The position numbers and the translations under genes are program-made. 64,000 nt of DNA, taken from NCBI RefSeq assembly GCF_024539675.1, contig NZ_JAHHIT010000039.1:78565-142564 (forward strand), in the 5' to 3' direction. Of this stretch, positions 7,777-16,801 are shown piece by piece (position 1 is the stretch's first letter; every line of letters begins with the position of its first letter). The notes beneath the pieces were generated by a model. That model saw nothing but the letters and a program-made list of their open reading frames with translations. It was not told where the DNA came from and searched no databases. Origin of the DNA: Streptomyces hilarionis. GTDB lineage: Bacteria > Actinomycetota > Actinomycetes > Streptomycetales > Streptomycetaceae.

Positions 7777-9954
7777 TCAGCGCGCGTCGGTGAACGTCTC
7801 GCCCTTCTCCGCCTTGGCCACCAGCAGCGCGGGCGGGGTGAAGCGGTCGCCGTAGCGCTCGGCGAGCTCCCGCGCGCGTGCCACGAAGCCGGGGAGCCCG
7901 CCCTCGTAGCCGTTGACGTACTGCAGCACGCCGCCGGTCCAGCCGGGGAAGCCGATGCCGAACAGGGAGCCGATGTTGGCGTCGGCGACCGAGGTCAGGA
8001 CGCCCTCCTCCAGCAGCCTGACGGTGTCGAGGGCCTCGGAGAACAGCATGCGTTCCTGCATGTCCTCGAACGGGATCGCGGCCCCCTCGCGCGTGAAGTG
8101 CTCGCGCAGCCCCGGCCACAGTCGGGCCCGCGCGCCGTCCTCGGCGTACTCGTAGAAGCCCGCTCCCCCGCTGCGCCCGGTGCGCCCGAACTCGTCGACC
8201 ATGCGGTCGATGACGGCCTCGGCGGGGTGCGCGGTCCAGGTGCCGCCGGCCTCCTCGACGGCCCGCCTCGACTCCCGGCGGATCTTCTGCGGCAGGGTGA
8301 GCGTCAGCTCGTCCATCAGGGAGAGCACCTTGGCCGGGTAGCCGGCCTGCGCGGCCGCCTGCTCCACGGAGGCGGGCTCGATGCCCTCGCCGACCATGGC
8401 GACGCCCTCGTTGATGAAGTGGCCGATCACCCGTGAGGTGAAGAAGCCGCGCGAGTCGTTGACGACGATCGGGGTCTTCCTGATCTGGCGGACCAGGTCG
8501 AAGGCGCGCGCGAGCGCCTCGTCGCCGGTGCGCCCGCCCCTGATGATCTCGACGAGGGGCATCTTGTCGACGGGCGAGAAGAAGTGCAGGCCGACGAAGT
8601 CGTCCTGGCGCTCGACGCCCTCGGCCAGCGCGGTGATCGGCAGGGTGGAGGTGTTGGAGCACAGCAGGGCGTCGGGGGCCACGATGTGCTCGATCTCCTG
8701 GAACACCTTGTGCTTGAGGGCGGTGTCCTCGAAGACGGCCTCGATGACGGCGTCGCAGCCGGCCAGGTCGGCGGGGTCCGCGGTGGGCGTGATGCGGGCC
8801 AGGAGCGCGTCCGCCTTCTCCTGGGTGGTGCGGCCCCGGGCGACGGCCTTGGCACAGAGCTTCTCGGAGTAGCCCTTGCCCTTGACGGCGGCTTCCAGGG
8901 AGACGTCCTTCAGGACGACGTCGATGCCCGCGCGGGCGCACGCGTAGGCGATGCCCGCGCCCATCATCCCGGCGCCCAGGACGGCGGCCTTGCGGACCGT
9001 GCGGGGCTCGACGCCCTTGGGGCGGCTGACGCCGGAGTTGACGGCCTGGAGGTCGAAGAAGAACGCCTGGATCATGTTCTTCGACGTCTGTCCCGCGGCC
9101 AGCTCGACGAAGTAGCGGGCCTCGATGACCTGCGCGGTGTCGAAGTCGACCTGGGCGCCCTCGACGGCGGCGGCGAGGATCGCGCGCGGCGCCGGGTAGG
9201 GCGCGCCGTTGGTCTCCTTGCGCAGGCTGGCCGGGAAGGCGGGGAGGTTGGCGGCGAACCGGGGGTTCGACGGGGTGCCGCCGGGGATGCGGTGGCCCGG
9301 CTCGTCCCAGGGCTGGCGCGACTCGGGGTGGGCGTCGACGTAGGCGCGGGCCTTGGCGAGGAGCTCCTCGGGGGTGGCGGCGACCTCGTGGACCAGGCCG
9401 TTCTCCAGGGCCTGGCGGGGGCTGTACTGGGTGCCCTTGAGGAGGACCTTGAGCAGGGCGTCGGTGATGCCCAGCAGGCGCACGGTGCGCACGACGCCGC
9501 CGCCTCCGGGGAGGAGGCCGAGGGTGACCTCGGGGCAGCCGATCTTCGAGCCGGGGGCGTCGAGGGCGACGCGGTGGTGGCAGGCGAGGGCGAGTTCGAA
9601 GCCGCCGCCGAGGGCCGCGCCGTTCAGGGCGGCGACGACGGGCTTGCCGAGGGTCTCGATGCGGCGGAGGTTGCGCTTGATCTCCAGGCCGCCCTCGAAG
9701 AGCTCGCGGGCGGTGTCGGGGGTGACACGGATCAGGTCGCGCAGGTCGCCGCCGGCGAAGAAGGTCTTCTTGGCGGAGGTGAAGACGATGCCCCGGACGG
9801 TGTCCTGCTCGGCCTCCAGCCGGTCGGCGACCGCGGCGAGCGAGGCGCGGAAGGCCGCGTTCATGGTGTTCGCGGACTGGTCGGGGTCGTCGAGTACGAG
9901 GGTGACGAGGCCGGTGCGGTCCTGTTCCCAGCGGATGGCGGTGCTCTGTGTCAT
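7777..9954 (-). CDS. fadB: fatty acid oxidation complex, enoyl-CoA hydratase / 3-hydroxyacyl-CoA dehydrogenase
   Basis: This 725-residue bifunctional enzyme hydrates enoyl-CoA and oxidises the 3-hydroxyacyl-CoA formed, with NAD. The N-terminal crotonase domain shows the oxyanion-hole region NGAALGGGFE and the two catalytic acids, Glu120 and Glu142 (GCPEVTLG). The dehydrogenase half starts near residue 320 with the NAD-binding GAGMMG (327-332) and carries HFFSPVDKMPLVEII with the catalytic His. ATG 9954 has GGAG 8 bases upstream. It lies 41 bases after fadA in the same transcript, the usual thiolase/FadB partnership, with a CoA-transferase gene upstream. Confidence 0.95.
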   Translation of the reverse strand: MTQSTAIRWEQDRTGLVTLVLDDPDQSANTMNAAFRASLAAVADRLEAEQDTVRGIVFTSAKKTFFAGGDLRDLIRVTPDTARELFEGGLEIKRNLRRIETLGKPVVAALNGAALGGGFELALACHHRVALDAPGSKIGCPEVTLGLLPGGGGVVRTVRLLGITDALLKVLLKGTQYSPRQALENGLVHEVAATPEELLAKARAYVDAHPESRQPWDEPGHRIPGGTPSNPRFAANLPAFPASLRKETNGAPYPAPRAILAAAVEGAQVDFDTAQVIEARYFVELAAGQTSKNMIQAFFFDLQAVNSGVSRPKGVEPRTVRKAAVLGAGMMGAGIAYACARAGIDVVLKDVSLEAAVKGKGYSEKLCAKAVARGRTTQEKADALLARITPTADPADLAGCDAVIEAVFEDTALKHKVFQEIEHIVAPDALLCSNTSTLPITALAEGVERQDDFVGLHFFSPVDKMPLVEIIRGGRTGDEALARAFDLVRQIRKTPIVVNDSRGFFTSRVIGHFINEGVAMVGEGIEPASVEQAAAQAGYPAKVLSLMDELTLTLPQKIRRESRRAVEEAGGTWTAHPAEAVIDRMVDEFGRTGRSGGAGFYEYAEDGARARLWPGLREHFTREGAAIPFEDMQERMLFSEALDTVRLLEEGVLTSVADANIGSLFGIGFPGWTGGVLQYVNGYEGGLPGFVARARELAERYGDRFTPPALLVAKAEKGETFTDAR

Positions 9955-9995
9955 GTCGGGGTCTCCGGAGAAGTCGTGGGTTGCCGCTGGGGTGG

Positions 9996-11210
9996 TCAGA
10001 CGCGTTCGACGATCGTGGCGATGCCCATGCCCCCGCCGACGCAGAGGGTGGCCAGGCCGTAGCGCTTGTCCTGGCGCTCCAGTTCGTCGACGAGCGTGCC
10101 GAGGATCATCGCGCCGGTGGCGCCGAGGGGGTGGCCGAGCGCGATCGCGCCGCCGTTGACGTTCACCTTGTCCAGGGACAGCCCCATGTCCTTGACGAAG
10201 CGCAGGACGACGGCCGCGAACGCCTCGTTGATCTCGACCAGGTCGATGTCGTCGATGGTCAGGCCGGCCTTCGCGAGGGCCTTGCGGGCGGCGGGCGCGG
10301 GGCCGGTGAGCATGATCGTCGGCTCGGAGCCGGACACGGCCGCGGAGACGATCCGCGCGCGGGGGGTGAGTCCGTGGCGCTCGCCGACCTCCTTGGTGCC
10401 GATCGCGACCAGGGAGGCGCCGTCCACGATGCCGGAGGAGTTGCCCGCGTGGTGGACGTGGTCGATCTTCTCCACCCAGTGGTACTTCTGGAGCGCCACC
10501 GCGTCGAACCCGCCCAGTTCTCCGATGTCGGCGAAGGAGGGCTTCAGCCGGCCCAGCGAGTCGGCGGTCGTGCCGGGGCGGAGGTGCTCGTCGTGGTCGA
10601 GGACGACCAGGCCGGCGCGGTCCCTGACCGGGACGACGGAGCGGTCGAAACGGCCCTCCTTCCAGGCCGTCGCCGCCCGCTCCTGCGACAGGGCGGCGTA
10701 CTCGTCGACGTCCCGGCGGGAGAAGCCCTCGATGGTCGCGATGAGGTCGGCGCCGATGCCCTGCGGCACGAAGTTCACGGCCAGGTTGGTCATGGGGTCG
10801 TTGAACCAGGCTCCGCCGTCCGAGGCCATCGGCACCCGGGACATCGACTCCACGCCGCCCGCGAGGACCAGGTCCTCCCAGCCCGAACGGACCTTCATCG
10901 CGGCCAGGTTGACCGCTTCCAGACCGGAGGCGCAGAAGCGGTTCTCCTGTACGCCGGCCACGGTGTCGGGCAGGCCGGCCGCGAGGGCGGCGATGCGCGC
11001 GATGTCGGAGCCCTGGTCGCCGACCGGGCCGACCACGCCGAGCACGATGTCGTCGATCGCGGCCGGGTCGAGGCCGGGGAAGCGGTCGCGCAGCTCGTGG
11101 ATGAGGCCGACGACGAGGTCGATGGGCTTCGTGCCGTGCAGGGCGCCGTTGGCCTTGCCGCGGCCGCGCGGGGTGCGGATCGCGTCGTAGACGTACGCTT
11201 CGGTGCTCAC
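9996..11210 (-). CDS. fadA: acetyl-CoA acetyltransferase (beta-oxidation thiolase)
   Basis: This 404-residue thiolase would cleave 3-ketoacyl-CoA to acetyl-CoA and a shortened acyl-CoA. The acyl-accepting Cys93 sits in [12 protein letters not shown], and the C-terminal [15 protein letters not shown] and CVGGGMG carry the catalytic His and second Cys. The GTG start at 11210 has AAAGG about 9 bases upstream and gives the usual N-terminus ending [11 protein letters not shown]. It stands between the CoA-transferase and fadB genes with gaps of 40 and 41 bases, so the three form one operon. Biosynthetic thiolases are similar, but pairing with fadB argues for degradation. Confidence 0.93.
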   Translation of the reverse strand: MSTEAYVYDAIRTPRGRGKANGALHGTKPIDLVVGLIHELRDRFPGLDPAAIDDIVLGVVGPVGDQGSDIARIAALAAGLPDTVAGVQENRFCASGLEAVNLAAMKVRSGWEDLVLAGGVESMSRVPMASDGGAWFNDPMTNLAVNFVPQGIGADLIATIEGFSRRDVDEYAALSQERAATAWKEGRFDRSVVPVRDRAGLVVLDHDEHLRPGTTADSLGRLKPSFADIGELGGFDAVALQKYHWVEKIDHVHHAGNSSGIVDGASLVAIGTKEVGERHGLTPRARIVSAAVSGSEPTIMLTGPAPAARKALAKAGLTIDDIDLVEINEAFAAVVLRFVKDMGLSLDKVNVNGGAIALGHPLGATGAMILGTLVDELERQDKRYGLATLCVGGGMGIATIVERV

Positions 11211-11250
11211 AGGTCAAGCCTTTCGGGAGGGTGGGCCGAACCGGGCGGGG

Positions 11251-12420
11251 TCAGTCGCCCCGGGACGCGGTGTTCGGGGAGGGCTGCTCGGGGTCCGTCA
11301 CGAGCTCGGGTATGTCCCAGTCACGGGCGATCTCGCGGGTGTGGGCGCCGGGCAGGGCCGGCCCGGTGCGCAGGGCCGTGGGCGTCGCGGAGAACCGCGG
11401 CGCGGGGGCCGGCTGGGTGATGCCGCCGTGGTCGGCGAAGGTGCCGCGGGCCGCGAGGTGCGGGTGACGGGGCGCCTCGCGCAGCGACAGGACGGGCGCC
11501 ACGCACGCGTCGGAGCCGTCGAAGACCGTCGTCCACTCGGCGCGGGTGCGGGCCTTGAAGCGGGCGGCGACGGCCTCGCGCAGCTCGCCCCAGCGGGTCC
11601 AGTCCCTGCGGGCGTCGCGGAAGTCCTCGAGGCCCAGCAGGTCCACGAACGCGTCGTAGAACTGCGGCTCCAGCGCGCCGACCGCCATGTGGCCGCCGTC
11701 GGCGGTCTCGTACGTCCCGTAGTACGGGCAGCCGCCGTCGAGGAGGTTGGCGCCGCGCCGGTCCTGCCAGCCGCCGGCCGCGAGCATGCCGTGGATCATC
11801 GCGGAGAGGTGGGCGACGCCGTCGACGATGGCCGCGTCGACCACCTGGCCCACGCCGTTCTCGCGCGCGTGGTGCAGGGCCGCGAGGACGCCGACCACGA
11901 GGTAGAGCGAGCCACCCGCGTAGTCGCCGAGGAGGTTGGCGGGGGCGGGCGGCGGCCGGCCGGGGTCGCCGATCATGCTCAGGGCGCCGGTGAGGGCGAT
12001 GTAGGAGACGTCGTGGCCCGCGCGGTCGGCGAGCGGGCCCTGCTGGCCCCAGCCGGTCATCCGGCCGTAGACCAGTCGGGGGTTGCGGGCGTGGCAGTCG
12101 GCGGGTCCGACGCCCAGGCGTTCGGCCACGCCCGGCCGGTTGCCCTCGATGAGGACGTCGGCCCGGGAGGCGAGGTCCAGGACGCGCGCGGGGCCGTCCG
12201 GCGCCTTCAGGTCGATGACCACGGAGCGCTTGTTGCGGTTGGTGACGTCGCGGGCGGGGTCGATGCCGAGGGAGGCTCCGCCGGGGCGGTCCACGCGGAC
12301 GACGTCGGCGCCCAGGTCCGCCAGGAGCATGCCGGCGAAGGGGCCGGGGCCGATCCCGGCGAGCTCCACCACCCGCACGCCCGTCAGCGGGCCCTGCCCG
12401 GTCGTCCGTTCCGTCGTCAT
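11251..12420 (-). CDS. CaiB/BaiF family III CoA-transferase (alpha-methylacyl-CoA racemase-like)
   Basis: This 389-residue enzyme opens with the family motif PLTGVRVVELAGIGPGPFAGMLLADLGADVVRVD and has RNKRSVVIDLK shortly after. Members transfer CoA between acids or racemise 2-methylacyl-CoA. The GDYAGGS segment near residue 165-171, with the conserved Asp, supports the racemase type, which would let methyl-branched acids enter beta-oxidation; racemase versus transferase is not settled. ATG 12420 follows an AAGGGGG ribosome site. It heads the operon with fadA and fadB, consistent with breakdown of branched fatty acids, which are the main membrane lipids of these bacteria. Confidence 0.87.
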   Translation of the reverse strand: MTTERTTGQGPLTGVRVVELAGIGPGPFAGMLLADLGADVVRVDRPGGASLGIDPARDVTNRNKRSVVIDLKAPDGPARVLDLASRADVLIEGNRPGVAERLGVGPADCHARNPRLVYGRMTGWGQQGPLADRAGHDVSYIALTGALSMIGDPGRPPPAPANLLGDYAGGSLYLVVGVLAALHHARENGVGQVVDAAIVDGVAHLSAMIHGMLAAGGWQDRRGANLLDGGCPYYGTYETADGGHMAVGALEPQFYDAFVDLLGLEDFRDARRDWTRWGELREAVAARFKARTRAEWTTVFDGSDACVAPVLSLREAPRHPHLAARGTFADHGGITQPAPAPRFSATPTALRTGPALPGAHTREIARDWDIPELVTDPEQPSPNTASRGD

Positions 12421-12501
12421 CCAGCCCCCTTGCTGTGACACAACCGATGTAACACCAGTGATGCTATGAACGCGACGGAGCGGACACAAGAGCAGAACGA
12501 G

Positions 12502-12511
12502 CAAGCGCTTG
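12502..12511. promoter_or_regulatory. CAAGCGCTTG palindrome in divergent promoter region
   Basis: A perfect 10-bp palindrome with the AAGCGCTT core common to LacI-type operators lies about midway between the divergent CoA-transferase and reductase-like genes. Nothing else links it to a regulator, so its role is uncertain. Confidence 0.3.
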
Positions 12512-12603
12512 GACACATTGGGGACACCTGCCGTCGGGCTCCGCACTCCTCACGCTAGCCTCAGCCACCGACAGCGGCGCGGGCTGCACGGCAAAGGGGT
12601 GTC

Positions 12604-13776
12604 ATGAGCAGGCTGAAAAGGTCGGACCGTCCGTACGACATCGTGCTCTTCGGGGCCACCGGCTTCGTCGGGACGCTCACCGCGGAGTACCTCGCGGCGC
12701 ACGCGCCCGCCAACGTCCGCTGGGCGATCGCCGGACGCGACGGGACGAGACTGCGACGGCTGCGCGAGCGGCTCGGCGTGGACGTCGGGGTGCTGCGGGC
12801 CGACGTCTCGGACCCGGCGTCCCTGCGCGCCCTCGCGGAACAGGCGCGGGTGGTGGCCACGACGGTCGGCCCGTACGTGCGCTACGGCGAGGAGCTCGTG
12901 GCCGCCTGCGCGGACACCGGCGCCGACTACCTCGACCTCACCGGCGAGCCGGAGTTCGTGGACCTGATGTACGTGCGGCACGACGCACGCGCGCGGGAGA
13001 CGGGGGCCCGGCTGATCCACGCGTGCGGCTTCGACTCGGTCCCGCACGACCTGGGCGCGTACTTCACCGTCCGGCAGCTGCCCGAGGGCGTGCCGCTGAC
13101 CGTGGACGGCTTCGTGACCGCCGACGCCTCCTTCTCGGGCGGCACGTTCGCCTCCGCACTGGGCCAGTTCGCGCGCGGCCGGCAGATGGTGGCCGCGGCG
13201 CGGGAGCGGGGACGGCACGAACCGCGGCTGGTGGGGCGGCGCGCCGCCGCACCGGTGGGCGCGCCCCGGTTCGCCCCCGAGGTCGGCGCCTGGGCGCTGC
13301 CGCTGCCGACCGTGGACGCGCAGATCGTCCTCCGGTCGGCCCGGGCCCTGCAACGCTACGGACCCGACTTCCGCTACCGGCACTACGCGGCGGTGCGGCG
13401 GCTGCCGATGGCCGTGGGCGGTGTCGCGGCCGTCGGCGCGCTGGCAGCGGCGGCCCAGGTGCCGCCGGCCCGGCGCTGGCTGTCCGACCGGTTCAAGCCG
13501 GGCGAGGGGCCGAGCGCGCAGAAGCGGGCGCGCAGCTGGTTCTCGGTCCGGTTCGTCGGCGAGGGCGGCGGCCGCCGGGTCTACACCGAGGTCGCGGGCG
13601 GCGACCCCGGCTACGACGAGACGGCGAAGATGTTCGCCGAGGCCGCGCTGGCCCTCGCCTGCGACGCGCTCCCGCCGACGGCGGGGCAGGTCACCACCGC
13701 GGTGGCGATGGGGGACGCGCTGACCGGACGGCTGACCCGGGCGGGCATCCGGTTCCGCGTCGCGGCGCGCCGCTGA
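12604..13776 (+). CDS. saccharopine dehydrogenase-like / trans-acting enoyl reductase-family protein
   Basis: This 390-residue protein has an N-terminal NAD(P)-binding fold (YDIVLFGATGFVGTLTAEYLA, residues 11-31) and the family segment TVGPYVRYGEELVAACADTGADYLDLTGE. Mycobacterial relatives reduce double bonds in lipid intermediates in trans, while others are uncharacterised. A hydrophobic stretch in VGGVAAVGALAAAAQV (about residues 275-290) suggests membrane contact. ATG 12604 has AAAGGGG 5 bases upstream. It is divergent from the beta-oxidation operon, which suggests a lipid substrate, though none can be named. It runs tail to tail with a small membrane gene. Confidence 0.8.
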   Translation: MSRLKRSDRPYDIVLFGATGFVGTLTAEYLAAHAPANVRWAIAGRDGTRLRRLRERLGVDVGVLRADVSDPASLRALAEQARVVATTVGPYVRYGEELVAACADTGADYLDLTGEPEFVDLMYVRHDARARETGARLIHACGFDSVPHDLGAYFTVRQLPEGVPLTVDGFVTADASFSGGTFASALGQFARGRQMVAAARERGRHEPRLVGRRAAAPVGAPRFAPEVGAWALPLPTVDAQIVLRSARALQRYGPDFRYRHYAAVRRLPMAVGGVAAVGALAAAAQVPPARRWLSDRFKPGEGPSAQKRARSWFSVRFVGEGGGRRVYTEVAGGDPGYDETAKMFAEAALALACDALPPTAGQVTTAVAMGDALTGRLTRAGIRFRVAARR

Positions 13777-13788
13777 CGCGCGGCGGCC

Positions 13789-13935
13789 TCAGAGCGGCCA
13801 CTGGACGAGCGTGTAGACCATGCCGACGATCCAGCCGAGTCCGGCGAGGACCGCGAGGACCAGCGCGGCGTTCACGGCACGCTCGACCGGTCGGGAGGGG
13901 TCGGCGAGGGGCTTCGGAGCACGGTGCGTCGTCAT
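13789..13935 (-). CDS. 48-residue single-pass membrane protein
   Basis: A short frame from ATG 13935 encodes MTTHRAPKPLADPSRPVE, then one membrane helix (about residues 20-45, NAALVLAVLAGLGWIVGMVY) and the end QWPL. Small conserved membrane proteins of this shape are common in streptomycetes and have no known function. It converges with the reductase-like gene with 12 bases between the stops. The ribosome site is weak (AGGCTGGGG). Confidence 0.6.
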   Translation of the reverse strand: MTTHRAPKPLADPSRPVERAVNAALVLAVLAGLGWIVGMVYTLVQWPL

Positions 13936-14055
13936 GCGCCCCAGCCTGCCGATCGCCCGCCCGTGCGGGCATCCGTCCGCGTACTCAGACGCCCTACTCA
14001 GACGGCGGGCGGACGCGCGCGCCGCTCTCGCCCGCCCCTTGTCCCCCGTTTGAGG

Positions 14056-14091
14056 CTTTGCGGCCGACCGCCCGGCGCCTGCGCCGCAAAG
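14056..14091. repeat. 9-bp inverted repeat upstream of small gene
   Basis: CTTTGCGGC (14056-14064) and GCCGCAAAG (14083-14091) form a perfect 9-bp stem with an 18-base loop, about 70 bases before the 62-residue gene. It could be an operator or a hairpin in the leader; no promoter could be fixed around it. Confidence 0.4.
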
Positions 14092-14160
14092 TGCCAACCA
14101 GCACTTCGATGAAACGATTGAAGCAGCTGAAGGCAGCGATCGGACGAGAAGGGGAGCAGC

Positions 14161-14349
14161 ATGAAGTTCGTTCTCGAAGTCACCGTCGACGAGGGCGCGT
14201 TGGCCCAGGACCCGGTGGGCGAGCTGGGGCGCATCCTGCGCTATTGGGGCGGCAACCTCAAGCACTACGCCCTGGAGGCCGGGGACGGCTCGGCGGTGTA
14301 CGACTCCGCCTACGCCGAGGTGGGCCGGTGGCGGATCGTCGCCTCCTGA
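14161..14349 (+). CDS. conserved 62-residue protein, unknown function
   Basis: The gene starts at ATG 14161 after a clear GGGGAG site 5 bases upstream. The product is soluble and acidic in its N-terminal half (MKFVLEVTVDEGALAQDPV), with GRILRYWGGNLKHYAL and an ending GRWRIVAS. The strong ribosome site and ordinary codon use support translation. I do not recognise a functional family. Its last 40 bases overlap the end of the endonuclease V gene on the opposite strand. Confidence 0.72.
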   Translation: MKFVLEVTVDEGALAQDPVGELGRILRYWGGNLKHYALEAGDGSAVYDSAYAEVGRWRIVAS

Positions 14350-15020
14350 AGAGCCCGGCGGCACAGTGAGTCCGCCCTGCGGGTGGTCTCCGGGAGGCGG
14401 AACCGCGGGGTGAGGGCGAGGGTGTGGGCGCAGGCGCCGTCCAGGTCGACGCCGTGGCCCACGGACACGAAGACGGGCTTCACGCCCGCCCGGGTGCGCA
14501 GCGCGCGCCCCACCTCCTCGTCGCCGGCGAGCAGCGGGGACGCCGATCCGCGCGGCGCGTCGGGGTCGTCGTAGGTGAAGACGAAGGGGTTCTTGGCGAC
14601 GCCGATCGTGGGCGCTCCGGTGAGGACCCCGAGATGGCTCGCGAGCCCGAAGCGGCGGGGGTGGGCGCGACCGTAGCCGTCGCAGACGACCAGACCGGGC
14701 GCGCAGGGCAGGGCCTCCAGCGCGGCGAGCACCGTGGGGATCTCGCGAAACGCGAGCAGTCCGGGGACGTAGGGGAAGGAGATCCGCCCGACGGCGGTCG
14801 CCTCGGCGACGACGTCGAGGCTCGCCGCGTCCAGGACCACGGCGGCCGCCGCGACGAGGTCGCGCTCGTCGTCGTAGGCGACGTCGACCCCCGTCACGTG
14901 TCCCGTCCCGGCGGGCGGCCCGGGCCGGTCGAGCACCACGTCGGCGCGCAGCTCGTCCTGGACGGCGCGGGCCTCCTCCTCGGTCGCGGGCCAGCCCGCG
15001 GGAATGCGTACGGTCGTCAT
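14310..15020 (-). CDS. nfi: endonuclease V
   Basis: This 236-residue DNA repair nuclease nicks DNA near deaminated bases, chiefly hypoxanthine. The recognised order of motifs is present: TGVDVAY with a catalytic Asp, YVPGLLAFREIP, DGYGRAHPRRFGLASHLG, then VGHGVDL and ending PETTRRADSLCRRAL. The length is normal for bacterial Nfi. The ATG at 15020 starts MTTVRIPAGWPATEEEA, the usual N-terminus. Its last 40 bases lie over the end of the convergent 62-residue gene, so messages from both strands would be complementary there. Confidence 0.92.
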   Translation of the reverse strand: MTTVRIPAGWPATEEEARAVQDELRADVVLDRPGPPAGTGHVTGVDVAYDDERDLVAAAAVVLDAASLDVVAEATAVGRISFPYVPGLLAFREIPTVLAALEALPCAPGLVVCDGYGRAHPRRFGLASHLGVLTGAPTIGVAKNPFVFTYDDPDAPRGSASPLLAGDEEVGRALRTRAGVKPVFVSVGHGVDLDGACAHTLALTPRFRLPETTRRADSLCRRALQEATIRHRPTSA

Positions 15021-15089
15021 GGTGGTGACGAGCGTACGGCTCCCGCGGACCGGCCCGCGATCGTGTTTCCCGCGCCGTCGCCCGTGCTG

Positions 15090-15419
15090 TCAGCCCTTGT
15101 CGTCGAGCGCGCGCCGCAACTGGCCCTTGTTCATGTCCGAGCGGCCCTTGACCCCCCGTCGCCTGGCCTCCTCGTACAGCTGGTCGTACGTGGGCCCCCG
15201 GGAGCCCTTCCCGGACCGCCGGCCGCCCCGCTCGCCGGACGACATGTCCTGCGTGGAGGTGCGGCCGGCGGTCTTCGACTCGCCGGAGCGGGCGCGCTCC
15301 TTGTTGACGGTCCGGGCGGCGATCTCCTCGGCGCGGCCGGCGCTCTCGCCCCGGTCCTGCGCGCTCTCCTTGATGTGCTCGTACTGGCGCTCCCGCTTGG
15401 GGCTGGAACCGCGTGGCAT
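15090..15419 (-). CDS. 109-residue basic protein with C-terminal SAP/Rho-N-like motif
   Basis: The protein is rich in Arg, Lys, Glu and Ser and mostly disordered, beginning MPRGSSPKRERQYEHIKESAQ. Its C-terminus (YEEARRRGVKGRSDMNKGQLRRALDD) resembles the short helix-turn-helix of SAP or Rho N-terminal domains, which bind nucleic acid. Related actinobacterial proteins are often called plasmid stabilisation proteins, without proof. It stands between the endonuclease V and beta-propeller genes, all on the same strand, but spacing does not force an operon. Confidence 0.72.
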   Translation of the reverse strand: MPRGSSPKRERQYEHIKESAQDRGESAGRAEEIAARTVNKERARSGESKTAGRTSTQDMSSGERGGRRSGKGSRGPTYDQLYEEARRRGVKGRSDMNKGQLRRALDDKG

Positions 15420-15469
15420 GGACGCTCACTCCTTTCGCGTTCGCGCCCCGCGAGTACCCGGAAAACCGT

Positions 15470-16579
15470 TCACCTCTCCAGGCGTGCCACCCGGCCCTGT
15501 TCGCCCGCGGCCCAGCAGCCGCCGTCGGAGACGCAGTCCACGGTGTCGTACGAGCCGGTGTCGACGGTGCGCCAGGTGCGGCCGCCGTCGGTGGTCAGGT
15601 CGGTGCCGGTGGGGCCGACCGCGAGGGCCGCCGAGCGGCTGTGCGGGATCCAGGCGACGCCGGAGCGGTAGGCGGGCGGGGGCGTGGCGGCGGGTCGCCA
15701 GGTGCGGCCGCCGTCCCCGGTCGTGGCGGCGGCCCGGGGGGACGGCTGGTCCGGGCGGTAGTCGCCGCCGACGGCGAGGCCGTGGGCGCGGTCGCGGAAG
15801 CCGAGGGCGAAGACCCCGCGCGCGGGGTCGCCCGCCGGCAGGGGCGCGTCGGCGGCCGTCCAGGTCCGCCCCCGGTCGAAGGAGTGCAGCACCCGCGCGC
15901 GTGCGGCGCCGCCGGTCGCCAGCCAGACGTCGGTGCGCCCGGAGGCGACCAGACACTGCCCGCTCGCGGCGAACCCGGCCTCTCCTTCCTGCGCGGTCGG
16001 CATCCCGCGGCCGGGCAGCACCTTCCAGGAGCGACCGCCGTCGCTCGTCGACAGGATGCGGAACCGGCCGTCCACCGGATCGCTCACGGCGAGACCGTGA
16101 CGGCGGTCGAAGAAGGTCATGCAGTCGTAGAACGCGCGGGCGTCGGTGTTGCGGAAGGACTCCGTCCACGTCGTCCCGCCGTCCTGGGTGCGGTAGACGC
16201 GCGACGCCTCGCCCTCGCCGATGGCGAGGACCACCGCGTGACGTGCGTCGAACGCCTCGACGTCGCGGAACTGGAGGGCGCCGGCGCCGGGCGGGGAGAC
16301 GTCACGCCAGCTCGCGCCGCCGTCGACGGTGCGCAGGACCGTGCCGCCGGTGCCGGCCACCCACGCGGTGTCGCGGTCGACGGCGGCGAGTCCGCGAAAG
16401 CGCGCGGCGGCGGTCCCGGTGTCCTTGAGGGCCCAGTGCGGCGGTGCGGGGGCCCGGGTGTGCGCCTGGGCCGGGAACGCGGTCAGAACCGCGAGCACCG
16501 CCCCACAGGCCGCGGCGGCCGCCCGCGCGCTCGTACGTGCCGTCCGAATCGTGCGTCGCGTCTTCCCCAAGGGCCTCAT
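15470..16579 (-). CDS. secreted beta-propeller (BNR/Ycf48-like) protein
   Basis: This 369-residue exported protein has an Arg-rich N-terminus and hydrophobic stretch ending FPAQAHT (about residue 38). The rest is a set of repeats with the pattern T-x-D-G-G-x-x-W, seen in TVDGGASWRD, TQDGGTTWTE, TSDGGRSWKV, SFDRGRTWTA, TGDGGRTWRP and TTDGGRTWRT. That is six blades, as in sialidase BNR repeats and Ycf48-like propellers. No catalytic sialidase residues are seen (no FRIP motif), so it is probably a scaffold or binding protein. ATG 16579 is the first start before the signal peptide, though without a good ribosome site. Confidence 0.8.
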   Translation of the reverse strand: MRPLGKTRRTIRTARTSARAAAAACGAVLAVLTAFPAQAHTRAPAPPHWALKDTGTAAARFRGLAAVDRDTAWVAGTGGTVLRTVDGGASWRDVSPPGAGALQFRDVEAFDARHAVVLAIGEGEASRVYRTQDGGTTWTESFRNTDARAFYDCMTFFDRRHGLAVSDPVDGRFRILSTSDGGRSWKVLPGRGMPTAQEGEAGFAASGQCLVASGRTDVWLATGGAARARVLHSFDRGRTWTAADAPLPAGDPARGVFALGFRDRAHGLAVGGDYRPDQPSPRAAATTGDGGRTWRPAATPPPAYRSGVAWIPHSRSAALAVGPTGTDLTTDGGRTWRTVDTGSYDTVDCVSDGGCWAAGEQGRVARLER

Positions 16580-16656
16580 GGCGGGCGAAGCTAGCCCACG
16601 GCTTTCACCGGCGTCCAGACGCCGCGATCGCCTCAGCCGCCCCGCAGGGCACGGGA

Positions 16657-16702
16657 GGAGTGGTGCGTCACTCCCGCGCATGAAGGCGGTGACCGAGGTC
16701 AC
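16657..16702. promoter_or_regulatory. two short inverted repeats upstream of ssg gene
   Basis: GGAGTG-6-CACTCC (16657-16674) and GTGACC-GA-GGTCAC (16689-16702) lie between the propeller gene and the divergent SsgA-like gene. Either may be an operator for the sporulation gene; no regulator is evident nearby. Confidence 0.35.
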
Positions 16703-16801
16703 TAGGAATGCGTGTGCACGGATCGGCCGGTTCCGGCGTCTCTTCCAGTGTCCGGACGCACCGCCCGGAATTTCGTCCCGCCGTCACGAGGGAGCAAGGC
16801 G

